Source: Acuticoccus sp039189655 (lineage in GTDB: Bacteria > Pseudomonadota > Alphaproteobacteria > Rhizobiales > Amorphaceae). From it: a stretch of 64,000 nt of DNA. Below, piece after piece: positions 54,878 through 62,947 of the stretch. Every line of letters begins with the position of its first letter. Position 1 is the first letter of the stretch. Where the stretch lies: positions 1 through 64,000 of the forward strand of contig JBCCYN010000002.1 of the NCBI GenBank assembly GCA_039189655.1. Reading direction: 5' to 3'. The translations under genes and the position numbers were made by a program. The notes beneath the pieces were generated by a model. The model made no database searches, was not told where the DNA came from, and was given only the letters and a program-made list of their open reading frames with translations.

Positions 54878-55323
54878 TGAACTCCTGGTGTGCCGTCCAC
54901 TGCCAGAGATACCAGCATGATCTTTACGATTGCGAAGACCGCTGCCGCGGAAATGAAGACGGCAAAAAACGTATTGGCGACGACGAGGAGGACTTTGGTG
55001 CCCTCCGCATGGATGTAGTCTTCGATCACCACCTGAATGCCCAGTTTCATATGGACCGCTGTGGAAACAACGGCGAGGGCAAGGGGGACCGCAACCCATG
55101 GGCTGCCCACGAACGCGAGCGCCTCGGCGTAGGATTTGCCCGATAACATTATGGCGATGACCGCAAGGACGAACACAAGAACGCCATTTGCGAGGCCGGT
55201 CACCCGTTGCTGGATAAAGTGCTCCGTGCCCGATCGGGCTGTGCCGAGCCCGCGGACCGTTTTTAGGGCCGTGCGCTGCCCGCGGTGTCCCGTGCCGTCG
55301 TTTTCCACCGGGCGGCGCCTCAT
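54874..55323 (-). CDS. sdhD: Succinate dehydrogenase membrane anchor subunit SdhD
   Basis: 149 aa from ATG 55323, which overlaps the sdhC stop (ATGA). Three hydrophobic helices are seen (about 57-77, 82-104 and 117-140). GTARSGTEHFIQQRVTGLAN before the first helix carries the quinone-site-like Ser/Arg region, and HMKLGIQVVIEDYIH has the haem-ligand-type His and the conserved Asp-Tyr. It anchors SdhAB to the inner membrane. An extra basic N-terminus of about 30 residues is present. Confidence 0.88.
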   Translation of the reverse strand: MRRRPVENDGTGHRGQRTALKTVRGLGTARSGTEHFIQQRVTGLANGVLVFVLAVIAIMLSGKSYAEALAFVGSPWVAVPLALAVVSTAVHMKLGIQVVIEDYIHAEGTKVLLVVANTFFAVFISAAAVFAIVKIMLVSLAVDGTPGVQ

Positions 55324-55733
55324 TTGAACGCCTCCACGACGACGACGAGAACCCATAAAATGGCGGTGGCAGCAAGGGATCCGCCAAGGGTCGCCCAGCT
55401 CATTTTGTAGCGGACGTCGCCAAATCCGCGCCCGGCATCCCACACGGCGTGGCGGATGCCGCCGAACATGTGGTGAAACAGCGACCATGTGAATGCCACG
55501 AGAATAATGCGCCCGATCCATGAGCCGTAGATGGCGTTGGCAAGGGCGAACATTTCCGGACCCAAGGCGAGGGCAGTGACGTAGCCCACCACCAGCACTA
55601 GCCCTGCAATGTTCATGATCCCAGTCATGCGGTGCATGATGGACATGACCATCGTGATGATGGGGCGGTAGATGGAAAGGTGCGGCGAGAGCGGCCTTGG
55701 CCTGCGGCTTGCCTCAAAGTCAGCGGTTGCCAT
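55320..55733 (-). CDS. sdhC: Succinate dehydrogenase cytochrome b556 subunit SdhC
   Basis: 137 aa. RPRPLSPHLSIYRPIITMVM then SIMHRMTGIMN is the hallmark start (quinone-site Ser and Arg), and SLFHHMFGGIRHAVWDAG has the haem-ligand His. Three transmembrane helices. First sdh gene of the run sdhC-sdhD-sdhA, each overlapping the next. Confidence 0.95.
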   Translation of the reverse strand: MATADFEASRRPRPLSPHLSIYRPIITMVMSIMHRMTGIMNIAGLVLVVGYVTALALGPEMFALANAIYGSWIGRIILVAFTWSLFHHMFGGIRHAVWDAGRGFGDVRYKMSWATLGGSLAATAILWVLVVVVEAFK

Positions 55734-55744
55734 GGTGATGTCCG

Positions 55745-55939
55745 TTACGCGGCCGAGACGGGGCCGATTTCCTTTAAATAGCGGCTGGCGAGGGCGCTCT
55801 CGTTATTGAGGTACAATGGTATCATCCCAAAGAGAATTGCCGCAACTGCGAGAAAAAGCAGCGCCCGAATAAACATTCGCCCCATATTCAAGATTTCGTG
55901 CTGGGTTCTCGATGAGGCCTGGGATGGCGCGCTGTCCAT
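55745..55939 (-). CDS. Possible small membrane protein upstream of sdhC
   Basis: 64 aa with one strong hydrophobic helix (MFIRALLFLAVAAILFGMIP) and a polar end finishing KEIGPVSAA. It ends 11 bp before sdhC on the same strand. The ribosome site before ATG 55939 is weak; a shorter start at the inner Met residues (MGRMF) is possible. No family recognised. It may be a leader gene of the sdh operon. Confidence 0.5.
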   Translation of the reverse strand: MDSAPSQASSRTQHEILNMGRMFIRALLFLAVAAILFGMIPLYLNNESALASRYLKEIGPVSAA

Positions 55940-56259
55940 CGAGATCAGGCAGGCTGCCGATACTTTTCACCGCTAAGCACTGGCCGGTTACATACTTCTT
56001 CATGGGCGACGCAGACCCTATCGGTGTCGCGTGATCGGCGGTGATTTCGCCAAAAACCCTTTGCTTTTTTTCAATGTACACTTTCCAGCCTGGCCCTTTC
56101 CCGCCGGTCGCGAGGTCGTTTTGGATGCCAACCCCCCTTTAACCATGGCTAGATTGCGCCGGGAGTGTCGCCGAGCCTGATTGAGGTTCTTTGCGAGCGC
56201 GAACGGGCAATCTTCGCGCTCTGCCTTGATCTTGGGTCGTTTTGCGGCGCGGCGCCCGC
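55940..56259. promoter_or_regulatory. Upstream region of the sdh operon
   Basis: 320 bp between the small membrane gene and the end of the TraB/GumN gene. It presumably holds the sdh promoter on the minus strand. There are A-rich (AAAAAAAGC) and GGCGAAATCACCGCC stretches, but I cannot assign boxes with confidence. No gene seen. Confidence 0.35.
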
Positions 56260-57273
56260 TTAACCGTCAGGTATCGCGGTTACGGTAAAGCCGGCCTCGC
56301 GAAGGAGTTCCACAAGACCCTCTTTGCCCACCAAATGGAGCGCACCAACGGCGATGACGGCGCCGCCCCGCTCAAGGTAGGGCATGGCTCGCTCCAGCAT
56401 CCGGCGATTGCGCTTGACAACAAGGTCATCCCAGATCTCGGCAGCGAGCTGGTTGCGCTCGGCTTCGCCAATGACATCGTCGACCTTGTTCATGGCGAGG
56501 GTCCAAATCGCCGCGACCTCGCCGCCCCGGTAGAGTGCCCGCAGGACGTGAAGCATATCGGCAGACGCGTCAGCATAGGGCAGAAAAGCTCGCAAGAGCC
56601 GGTCGCCCTTGGAATCATCGTCGCCCAGCAGAGCTTCAAACTGCTCGTCGATGGTTTCTAGAGCATAGGCGGGAATGTCGCGCTCGCGAGCCAGGTACTC
56701 GATCCGCACATCAAGGCCCGGAATAGGTGGCCACGCATTGCTGACACACGGGGGCAAGGACAAGAGTGCAGCGATGAACCCTGGCCGGAGAAGCTCTGCT
56801 TCGTCGAGGGTGAGGTTGAACTCAGCGAGGATTTTGCGGGCGCGATCACGTTCCCCGGCATCCATCTGGTCGGTGAATTTCCGACCGTCCTTGCGCAAGA
56901 TCCGCGAGGGATTGAGGGCCATCTCGCCGATGGAGATTTGTACTGTCTTTTCATCGAGTTCCAGGAGTACAGCGCTCGCGCCATCCACCATCTCTTCGAT
57001 GAGGGGGCCCGGCTCGCCGAGGCCCGCACCGCCCAAATGGAAGGTGCCTACCAGGTAGGACGGCGGCTCGGTGTCGATGCGGTAGAGCCGGCCGGAGGCG
57101 TTGGCAAAGTTTTGTCGCGCCTCGCTCCTGGCTTCACGCACGTCCGGTGCAGCCAAAAGTGCCGCATCGGGCGCGGGCGCCGGGCCGCATTCATCGGCCC
57201 TTGCCGGAGCCGCTGCCGCGAGCCAGAGGCCGATGGCCATGAATGAAAGCGCACAGACACCGGCGCGGAACAT
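56260..57273 (-). CDS. TraB/GumN family exported protein
   Basis: 337 aa from ATG 57273, with GGAGG nine bases upstream. Signal peptide at residues 1-26 (to ARA). The two family boxes are LVGTFHLGGAGLGEP (GxxH) and AVIAVGALHLVGKEGLVELL, with the paired GTxH/GxxH His thought to form a metal-dependent protease-like (Tiki/TraB) site. GDVRIEYLARERDIPAYALE-type middle segment also present. Probably periplasmic. It follows the PfkB kinase gene by 44 bp. Confidence 0.85.
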   Translation of the reverse strand: MFRAGVCALSFMAIGLWLAAAAPARADECGPAPAPDAALLAAPDVREARSEARQNFANASGRLYRIDTEPPSYLVGTFHLGGAGLGEPGPLIEEMVDGASAVLLELDEKTVQISIGEMALNPSRILRKDGRKFTDQMDAGERDRARKILAEFNLTLDEAELLRPGFIAALLSLPPCVSNAWPPIPGLDVRIEYLARERDIPAYALETIDEQFEALLGDDDSKGDRLLRAFLPYADASADMLHVLRALYRGGEVAAIWTLAMNKVDDVIGEAERNQLAAEIWDDLVVKRNRRMLERAMPYLERGGAVIAVGALHLVGKEGLVELLREAGFTVTAIPDG

Positions 57274-57317
57274 AAAGGCAGGCCTCCGAATGAATGCCGG
57301 TCCGGCGGCGCAGCCCG

Positions 57318-58316
57318 CTAACCGGTCAGTCCGTCCGCAACGGCAAGGTCGCGTAGTTCCTTTTGCGGTCGTGCGCCGAAATGGGAAATCACTTCCGCTG
57401 CTGCAAGGGCTCCGATCCGGGCACACTCGCCGGGCGGCAACCCCTTTGCATGGCCATGCATATAGCCACCCGCAAAAAGGTCTCCAGCGCCAGTAAGGTC
57501 GACCACCGCCGTTGGATGGGCCGGAACCTCCCACTGGGAGCCTTCGCTCAGCACTCGGGCACCAGCATCCCCCATCGTAACCACAACGGTCTTCACCTCG
57601 CGGGAGAGGGCTTGGCAGGCCTGATCGAGATCGTCGGTCTCAAAAAGGGCCTTTGCCTCGGCGATGTTGGCAAAGATCAACCCAATCTGGCCGCTTCCAA
57701 TCCAATCGCGAAAATCGGCTCGGTGGCGCTCGACGCAAAACGAGTCAGAAAGGGTCACCGCTGCGACCCGCCCACTCTGGTTGGCGCGTTCGGCGGCGGT
57801 GCGAAAGGCCCGTTTTGCCGCATCGGGGTCGAACAGATAGCCCTCCAGGAAGGTGATCGCGGACGCGTCCACCAACTCGAAATCAATGTCGTCCACCGTG
57901 AGGAGTTGGCATGCTCCCAGGTGGGTGTTCATGGTCCTTTCCCCATCGGGTGTGACGAGGATGATCGAAGTGGCCGTAGGCGTCCCGTCGGTGATGGGCG
58001 TGGTGCGAAATTCGATACCGATGTGGTGCATGTCGCCGCGATAGGCTTCACCATAGGTATCGTTCGCCACCTTGCCGATGAACGCCGCCCGCCCGCCGAG
58101 CGATGCAACGCCCGCAACGGTGTTGCCTGCCGAACCGCCGGAAATCCGCACCGCATCCGTCAGGAGCCCATCGACAGCTGCGGATTCCTCGTTGCTCACC
58201 AGCCTCATGGAGCCCTTCACGAGACCGTTTTCTGTGAGCGTCTCCTCGCGCACATGCCCCAGGATGTCGAAGATGGCGTTGCCGATCCCCAATACGTCAA
58301 AACGAGTTTCGCTCAA
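57318..58316 (-). CDS. PfkB-family kinase, adenosine kinase-like
   Basis: 332 aa. The N-terminal LGIGNAIFDILGHV and ISGGSAGNTVAGVASLGGRA are the sugar-binding signature of ribokinase-fold kinases. VVDLTGAGDLFAGGYMHGHA holds the catalytic Asp and anion hole (GAGD). Among bacterial PfkB proteins this set resembles those annotated adenosine kinase in alphaproteobacteria, but the nucleoside substrate is not proven. Probably cotranscribed with the TraB/GumN gene. Confidence 0.85.
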   Translation of the reverse strand: MSETRFDVLGIGNAIFDILGHVREETLTENGLVKGSMRLVSNEESAAVDGLLTDAVRISGGSAGNTVAGVASLGGRAAFIGKVANDTYGEAYRGDMHHIGIEFRTTPITDGTPTATSIILVTPDGERTMNTHLGACQLLTVDDIDFELVDASAITFLEGYLFDPDAAKRAFRTAAERANQSGRVAAVTLSDSFCVERHRADFRDWIGSGQIGLIFANIAEAKALFETDDLDQACQALSREVKTVVVTMGDAGARVLSEGSQWEVPAHPTAVVDLTGAGDLFAGGYMHGHAKGLPPGECARIGALAAAEVISHFGARPQKELRDLAVADGLTG

Positions 58317-58418
58317 GGTGGTCTCCTCAGGCCAGGCAGGTCAAAGCCGCGGCGGTCAAACACGACTGGAGCGCAATTGCAACGCCTGTGCGTTCTGATG
58401 CGGCCGGACGTGGACGCT

Positions 58419-59324
58419 CTAGCGGGGGCGCGGCACGTGTTGAACGAGGAAGGGCTGGAGCGCTGCAAGCACCGCGGCCGGGTTTTCTTCGCAAATGAAG
58501 TGCCCGGCATCGATGCCTCGACCTGTGGCGTCCGGCGCAAGCGGACGCCAGGCCTCAAGGGGAGGCCGGCCGTCGCCAGCGCTGAAGGCGTTTCCCCACA
58601 GCACGAGGGTCGGACAGCCGATCGTTTCGCCGTTGGCAAAGCTTGCCTCGTCATCGACACGATCGATGGTGGCGCCGGCCCGGTAGTCCTCGCAGGAGGC
58701 GCGCAGGTGGGCCGGATCTGCAAAGCACTCGCGATAGTCTGCCATCGCCAGGGGGTCGAAGGCGCTGAGGTCTCCTGCTTTCGTCCAGCTTGCCATGGTG
58801 TGGTCCAAAAACCCTCCAGGGTCATGGCCAATGAGCATTTCGGGGAGCGGGGAAGGCTGTGCCAGGAAGAGCCAGTGGTAGTAGGTGAGTGCGCGGTTCA
58901 CGGTGAAGTTTGCCCAAAGGACGCCCGTCGGCACGATATCAAGGACCGCAAGGGCGAGCACCCTTTGCGGATGATCAAGGGACAACCGGTAGCCCACGCG
59001 CCCCCCACGGTCATGGCCGACCACCGCGAAACGCCCGTAGCCCAGCAGCTCCATGAGCGCCACCATATCGGCAGCGATCCTGCGCTTGCTGTACCGGGCC
59101 GGCCCCCCATCGGGTGCATCGGATCGACCGTAGCCCGGAAGGTCCGGCGCGATGACGGTGTGCTGATCGATCAAGGGAGTGGCCACCTGATGCCACATGA
59201 CAGAGGTTTGCGGGTAACCGTGGAGGAGAAGGAGGGGTGGTCCGCGGCCTGCCGTGCGCACAAAAATGTCATCGCCGCCTACGGTGACGCGCTTTTCATC
59301 AAATTCTGACATGGGTGCGGTCAT
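58419..59324 (-). CDS. Alpha/beta hydrolase, haloacetate dehalogenase/epoxide hydrolase-like
   Basis: 301 aa from ATG 59324, overlapping the CDP-alcohol transferase stop (ATGA). LLLLHGYPQTSVMWHQV is the HGxP oxyanion motif. The nucleophile is Asp in VVGHDRGGRVGYRLSLDHP rather than Ser, the pattern of fluoroacetate dehalogenases and epoxide hydrolases. The catalytic His is in GIDAGHFICEENP. The real substrate is unknown. Confidence 0.85.
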   Translation of the reverse strand: MTAPMSEFDEKRVTVGGDDIFVRTAGRGPPLLLLHGYPQTSVMWHQVATPLIDQHTVIAPDLPGYGRSDAPDGGPARYSKRRIAADMVALMELLGYGRFAVVGHDRGGRVGYRLSLDHPQRVLALAVLDIVPTGVLWANFTVNRALTYYHWLFLAQPSPLPEMLIGHDPGGFLDHTMASWTKAGDLSAFDPLAMADYRECFADPAHLRASCEDYRAGATIDRVDDEASFANGETIGCPTLVLWGNAFSAGDGRPPLEAWRPLAPDATGRGIDAGHFICEENPAAVLAALQPFLVQHVPRPR

Positions 59325-59941
59325 GGGCTGGGGGTGTCCTTGAGCGTGTCGCGCACCATCAACACCCTCACGCCGGCCGAGACGAAACAGATTAACGCAA
59401 AGCCGATGGCGATTGGCGCGAAGGCGCCCGGAAAGATGCAAAACACTACGAAAACCGCTATGGTTTCGGCACCTTCAGCAATCCCTGCAAAATAGTAGAT
59501 CGCTTTTTTGCCCTGCACTTCGGTGGTGCGACCGGTCTTTTGAGCGAGCGCCGCGAAGGCGAGAAAGGTGGCGCCGTTGGCATAAAAGCTTGCGAGGAGG
59601 ACGGCGGCGGCCACAGCATTGGCGGCCGGATCGTGGAGCGCGAAGGCGAGGGGCACGGCGCCGTAGAAGAAAAAGTCGAATACGATGTCGTAGTATCCTC
59701 CAAGGTCGCTGGCGTGGGTGTTGCGGGCGATGGGACCATCAAGGCCGTCCGCCAGACGGTTAAGGAGCACCCCAGCCAACGCCAGCCAAAACCAGCCGAC
59801 GACGATAAAGGCCGCGGCAAAAAGGCCGCACCCAAACCCGGCAAAGGTCACCCCGTCCGCAGAAACGCCGAGCCTGCCGAGCGCCTCCGCCAACCGGTTG
59901 AGGGGCGGATCAATGAGCGGGCGTAGTCGGCTATCGAACAC
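59321..59941 (-). CDS. CDP-alcohol phosphatidyltransferase family protein
   Basis: About 206 aa if GTG 59941 is the start; the frame stays open to a TTG at 60025, but that would overlap the 5' end of divergent apaG by 23 bp and has no ribosome site. The catalytic motif is LADGLDGPIARNTHASDLGG then YYDIVFDFFFYG, the DGxxAR-x8-Gxx(x)Dxxx(D) box that transfers a phosphatidyl group from CDP-diacylglycerol to an alcohol. About five to six membrane helices. The acceptor alcohol is unknown. Confidence 0.82.
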   Translation of the reverse strand: MFDSRLRPLIDPPLNRLAEALGRLGVSADGVTFAGFGCGLFAAAFIVVGWFWLALAGVLLNRLADGLDGPIARNTHASDLGGYYDIVFDFFFYGAVPLAFALHDPAANAVAAAVLLASFYANGATFLAFAALAQKTGRTTEVQGKKAIYYFAGIAEGAETIAVFVVFCIFPGAFAPIAIGFALICFVSAGVRVLMVRDTLKDTPSP

Positions 59942-60002
59942 GGCTACCAAACGTGGCACATAGGGGGCGTCGGCCAGGGGCAGGGGGTAGTGGGCGCGTG
60001 CA

Positions 60003-60398
60003 ATGATGTACAAGGCAAGCACCAACGAAATCGAGGTGACTGTCGCGCCGAGCTTCTTGCCGGAGCACTCTTCTCCAGAGAAGAGTCGGTTCGTCTGGGC
60101 CTATGAAATCGCCATTCGCAACGGTAGCAGCGAGACGGTCCGCCTTCGCAACCGTCACTGGATCATCATCGACGCCAACGGCAATGTGGAGGAAGTTCAC
60201 GGCCCCGGCGTGGTGGGGGAGCAGCCCACACTGACCCCCGGCGACACGTTCCGCTACACGTCCGGCTGTCCCCTCACGACCCCCTCGGGGATCATGGTGG
60301 GCCAATATGAAATGGAGCGCGCGTCGGGAGAGCGTTTTATGGTGGAAGTGCCCGCCTTCTCCCTGGACCTTCCGGACGACGGCCGAACGATCAACTAA
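60003..60398 (+). CDS. apaG: Co2+/Mg2+ efflux-associated protein ApaG
   Basis: 131 aa. The whole-length ApaG beta-sandwich is seen: EIEVTVAPSFLPEHSSPEKS, VWAYEIAIRNGSSETVRLRN, RHWIIIDANGNVEEVHGPGV and GEQPTLTPGDTFRYTSGCPL then MVGQYEME. Role in the cell is not settled; loss in Salmonella affects cobalt resistance and magnesium efflux. Either of two adjacent ATGs (60003 or 60006) may start. Divergent from the CDP-alcohol transferase gene. Confidence 0.93.
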   Translation: MMYKASTNEIEVTVAPSFLPEHSSPEKSRFVWAYEIAIRNGSSETVRLRNRHWIIIDANGNVEEVHGPGVVGEQPTLTPGDTFRYTSGCPLTTPSGIMVGQYEMERASGERFMVEVPAFSLDLPDDGRTIN

Positions 60399-60534
60399 CC
60401 GCCTTGCCCGAAAGCAACGGCAACGGGAATTTGGGTGGCCCCCAACGGAAGCCTGTAGCCAGCGCTCGTGGGAAAACCCGTTGAGACAATCCAAAGAGGT
60501 TCCGCGTCCAGGCCGCCACCGAAGAAAGATCGCT

Positions 60535-60948
60535 TTAGAGGCGGCGGTGGCGGGCACGGGCGCCCCGCTCTATGGCGGCGACCACGAGCTTCTCAAGCCC
60601 CAGTGCATCCCGCAGCATGGCAAGAAAGCGCAGCTCCTCCTGCTGGATGTGCAAGTCGGCCGCGGCAACCTCCACAGCAAGGGCGTAGGCGGTTTCGTGC
60701 AGGTGCACGGGCGTGCAGGCTTTGATGAGTTCCAAAATGGTGTCGAGCCCGTCGTCTTCCTGGAGAATTTCGCCGCACGTTTCGGCAAGATTGACGAGGC
60801 GCTCGGCATCAAAGCCCTGGAACACCGGGAGGGTTTCCACAATCTCGCCGATACGTCTCAACTCGGCGTCGGTCATGGTCCGGTCGGCCGCTGACATGGT
60901 GACCATGGCGAACACCAGGGCTTCGTGGTGGGAGATGGGCTGTTCCAT
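60535..60948 (-). CDS. TerB-like (tellurite resistance TerB domain) protein
   Basis: 137 aa, all helical. HHEALVFAMVTMSAADRTMT with an acidic DRTMTDAE turn and a second VAAADLHIQQEELRFLAML repeat give the two-fold TerB pattern with paired Asp residues that may bind metal. Single-gene unit, convergent with apaG and divergent from the lysyl-tRNA synthetase gene. Function in this organism is unknown. Confidence 0.8.
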   Translation of the reverse strand: MEQPISHHEALVFAMVTMSAADRTMTDAELRRIGEIVETLPVFQGFDAERLVNLAETCGEILQEDDGLDTILELIKACTPVHLHETAYALAVEVAAADLHIQQEELRFLAMLRDALGLEKLVVAAIERGARARHRRL

Positions 60949-61187
60949 AAATCGTCCGGGTGGTTGCTTTAGAACGGTCCCCTTAGCACCCGCGCGCGCA
61001 CGGTGCTACGTCTGGGCGCGCCTGCGCGAAAGGTCCCCAGTTTCGCCCCGCCACGGTTGACTTCACCCATGGGGCGGTGGACACGAACCGCGCGCAGCTC
61101 GTCCCTTCCCCAGCCCTTCCCATGCCCCTTGCGTGGGGCGGAAGCGGGACGGGATCCGCACCGTAGGCCCGCCGGAGGTAACCGATA

Positions 61188-62771
61188 ATGGTTGACGCAA
61201 TGGAACGCGCAGCGATTGAAAAGGCGAAGTCCTGGCCGTTTGAGGAAGCGCGCAAGGTTGTCAAGCGCCTCGCCGGGGCGACCCGGGAAGTGGTGTTCCA
61301 AACCGGCTACGGCCCCTCGGGACTGCCGCACATCGGGACCTTCGGCGAAGTCGCCCGCACAACAATGGTTCGCAACGCCTTCCGCCTACTCACCGACGAC
61401 AAGGTGCCGACACGCCTCATCGCGTTCTCCGACGACATGGACGGGATGCGCAAAATTCCCGGCAACTTGCCCAATCAGGAGCGCCTCGAGCCCCATATCG
61501 GAAAGCCGCTCACCGAAGTTCCCGACCCCTTTGGCGAGTACGAAAGCTTTGCCCATCACAACAACGCTCGCCTACGCGGTTTCCTCGACGGCTTTGGGTT
61601 CGACTACGAGTTCTTCAGCTCTAGCGAGACCTACCGCTCTGGCGCGTTCGACGAGGCTCTCTTGTCGACCCTGCGCGCCTACGATGACGTCATGGCGATC
61701 ATGCTGCCGACCCTCGGCGAGGCGCGACGGGCGACCTATTCCCCGTTCCTGCCGATCCACCCAAACACCCGGATTGTGATGCAGGTGCCGCTGGTGGATC
61801 GTGATGTTGATGCCGGGACCATCACCTGGCGCGATCCCGATGATGGCACCCTCCATGAGACCCCGGTGACGGGCGGCGCGGCAAAGCTGCAATGGAAGCC
61901 CGACTGGGCCATGCGTTGGGCAGCACTTGGTGTCGATTACGAAATGGCAGGCAAGGACCTTATCGAATCGGTTCGGGTGTCGGGCCGTATCTGCAAGGTC
62001 ATCGGTGGGACGCCACCGGAGGGTTTCAACTTCGAGCTCTTTCTCGACGAGAACGGCGAAAAAATCTCCAAGACCAAAGGCAATGGGCTTTCGGTGGAAG
62101 AATGGCTCACCTATGCGTCGCCGGAAAGCCTCTCGCTATTCATGTATCAAAAACCGAAGGCGGCAAAGCGTTTATATTTCGATGTCATTCCGAAAGCTGT
62201 GGATGAATACTTCGCGTTTGCCGAAAAATACAATAACGCTAACCCTTCGGAGCGGCTCGATAACCCCGTCTTTCACATCAAGGCCGCTGCGCCTGATGTG
62301 GCGACTTCCCCGGTGTCGTTTGCAATGCTGCTCAACTTGGTTTCGGCCTCCAACGCGCAATCGCGGGATGTGCTTTGGGGCTTCATTTCACGCTACGCGC
62401 CCCACGCGACACCAGATAGCGAGCCGGAACTCGACCGGCTTGTGGGCTACGCCATCAGCTATTATCGGGACTTCGTTGCACCCGAAAAACGGTTTCGTGC
62501 ACCAACGCAAAAGGAGCGCGAAGCGCTGACGGAGCTTTCAGATCGCATCGCACCCCTTAATGGCGCTGACGCCGAGACGATCCAAAACGAGGTCTATGGC
62601 GTCGGGAAGGCTCATTTCGATCAACTGCGCGATTGGTTCAGCGCGCTCTATCAGGTCCTGCTGGGCCAGCAGCAGGGGCCGCGGTTCGGCTCCTTTGTGG
62701 CGCTTTACGGTGTGCCGGAAACGAGGGCCATGATCGCCGATGCGCTGGCGCGAAAAGCCGCGAAAGCATAG
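61188..62771 (+). CDS. lysK: Lysyl-tRNA synthetase, class I
   Basis: 527 aa, normal for the class I (archaeal-type) enzyme. The HIGH-type signature is GPSGLPHIGTFGE and the KMSKS-type signature is GEKISKTKGNG. FSDDMDGMRKIP and the C-terminal anticodon-binding helices also match. It charges tRNA-Lys using a Rossmann fold rather than the class II fold of most bacteria. Class I LysRS is standard in many alphaproteobacteria, so this is expected lineage evidence. AGGT sits before the ATG, and a second in-frame ATG lies at 61200. Confidence 0.95.
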   Translation: MVDAMERAAIEKAKSWPFEEARKVVKRLAGATREVVFQTGYGPSGLPHIGTFGEVARTTMVRNAFRLLTDDKVPTRLIAFSDDMDGMRKIPGNLPNQERLEPHIGKPLTEVPDPFGEYESFAHHNNARLRGFLDGFGFDYEFFSSSETYRSGAFDEALLSTLRAYDDVMAIMLPTLGEARRATYSPFLPIHPNTRIVMQVPLVDRDVDAGTITWRDPDDGTLHETPVTGGAAKLQWKPDWAMRWAALGVDYEMAGKDLIESVRVSGRICKVIGGTPPEGFNFELFLDENGEKISKTKGNGLSVEEWLTYASPESLSLFMYQKPKAAKRLYFDVIPKAVDEYFAFAEKYNNANPSERLDNPVFHIKAAAPDVATSPVSFAMLLNLVSASNAQSRDVLWGFISRYAPHATPDSEPELDRLVGYAISYYRDFVAPEKRFRAPTQKEREALTELSDRIAPLNGADAETIQNEVYGVGKAHFDQLRDWFSALYQVLLGQQQGPRFGSFVALYGVPETRAMIADALARKAAKA

Positions 62772-62947
62772 TTGCGCCAATCACACTTCAATGCGCTCTC
62801 GTTATGACTGTTGATCCGCCGACGACTTGGGCCAGCAAGTTCTACGCAAGGTCAATCTGCTAGCATTTGGGCTAATGTGCACAGCTACTTGTGGACGAGA
62901 CCCTGAAAGTGGGTCCTGCTGGGAAATCCTATCCGGAGTTCAACATA

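Noticed and set aside
54878..55387. N-terminal extension of SdhA by 170 codons
   Set aside because: The extension overlaps sdhD and sdhC in another frame and has no SdhA similarity; the ATG at 54877 has a good ribosome site.
57363..59309. A 648-codon plus-strand frame across the kinase and hydrolase genes
   Set aside because: It runs antisense to two genes with full catalytic motifs and shows no domain of its own.
59942..60025. The TTG at 60025 as the start of the CDP-alcohol transferase
   Set aside because: It would overlap divergent apaG by 23 bp, has no ribosome site, and adds residues not seen in relatives. A downstream GTG is preferred, though not certain.
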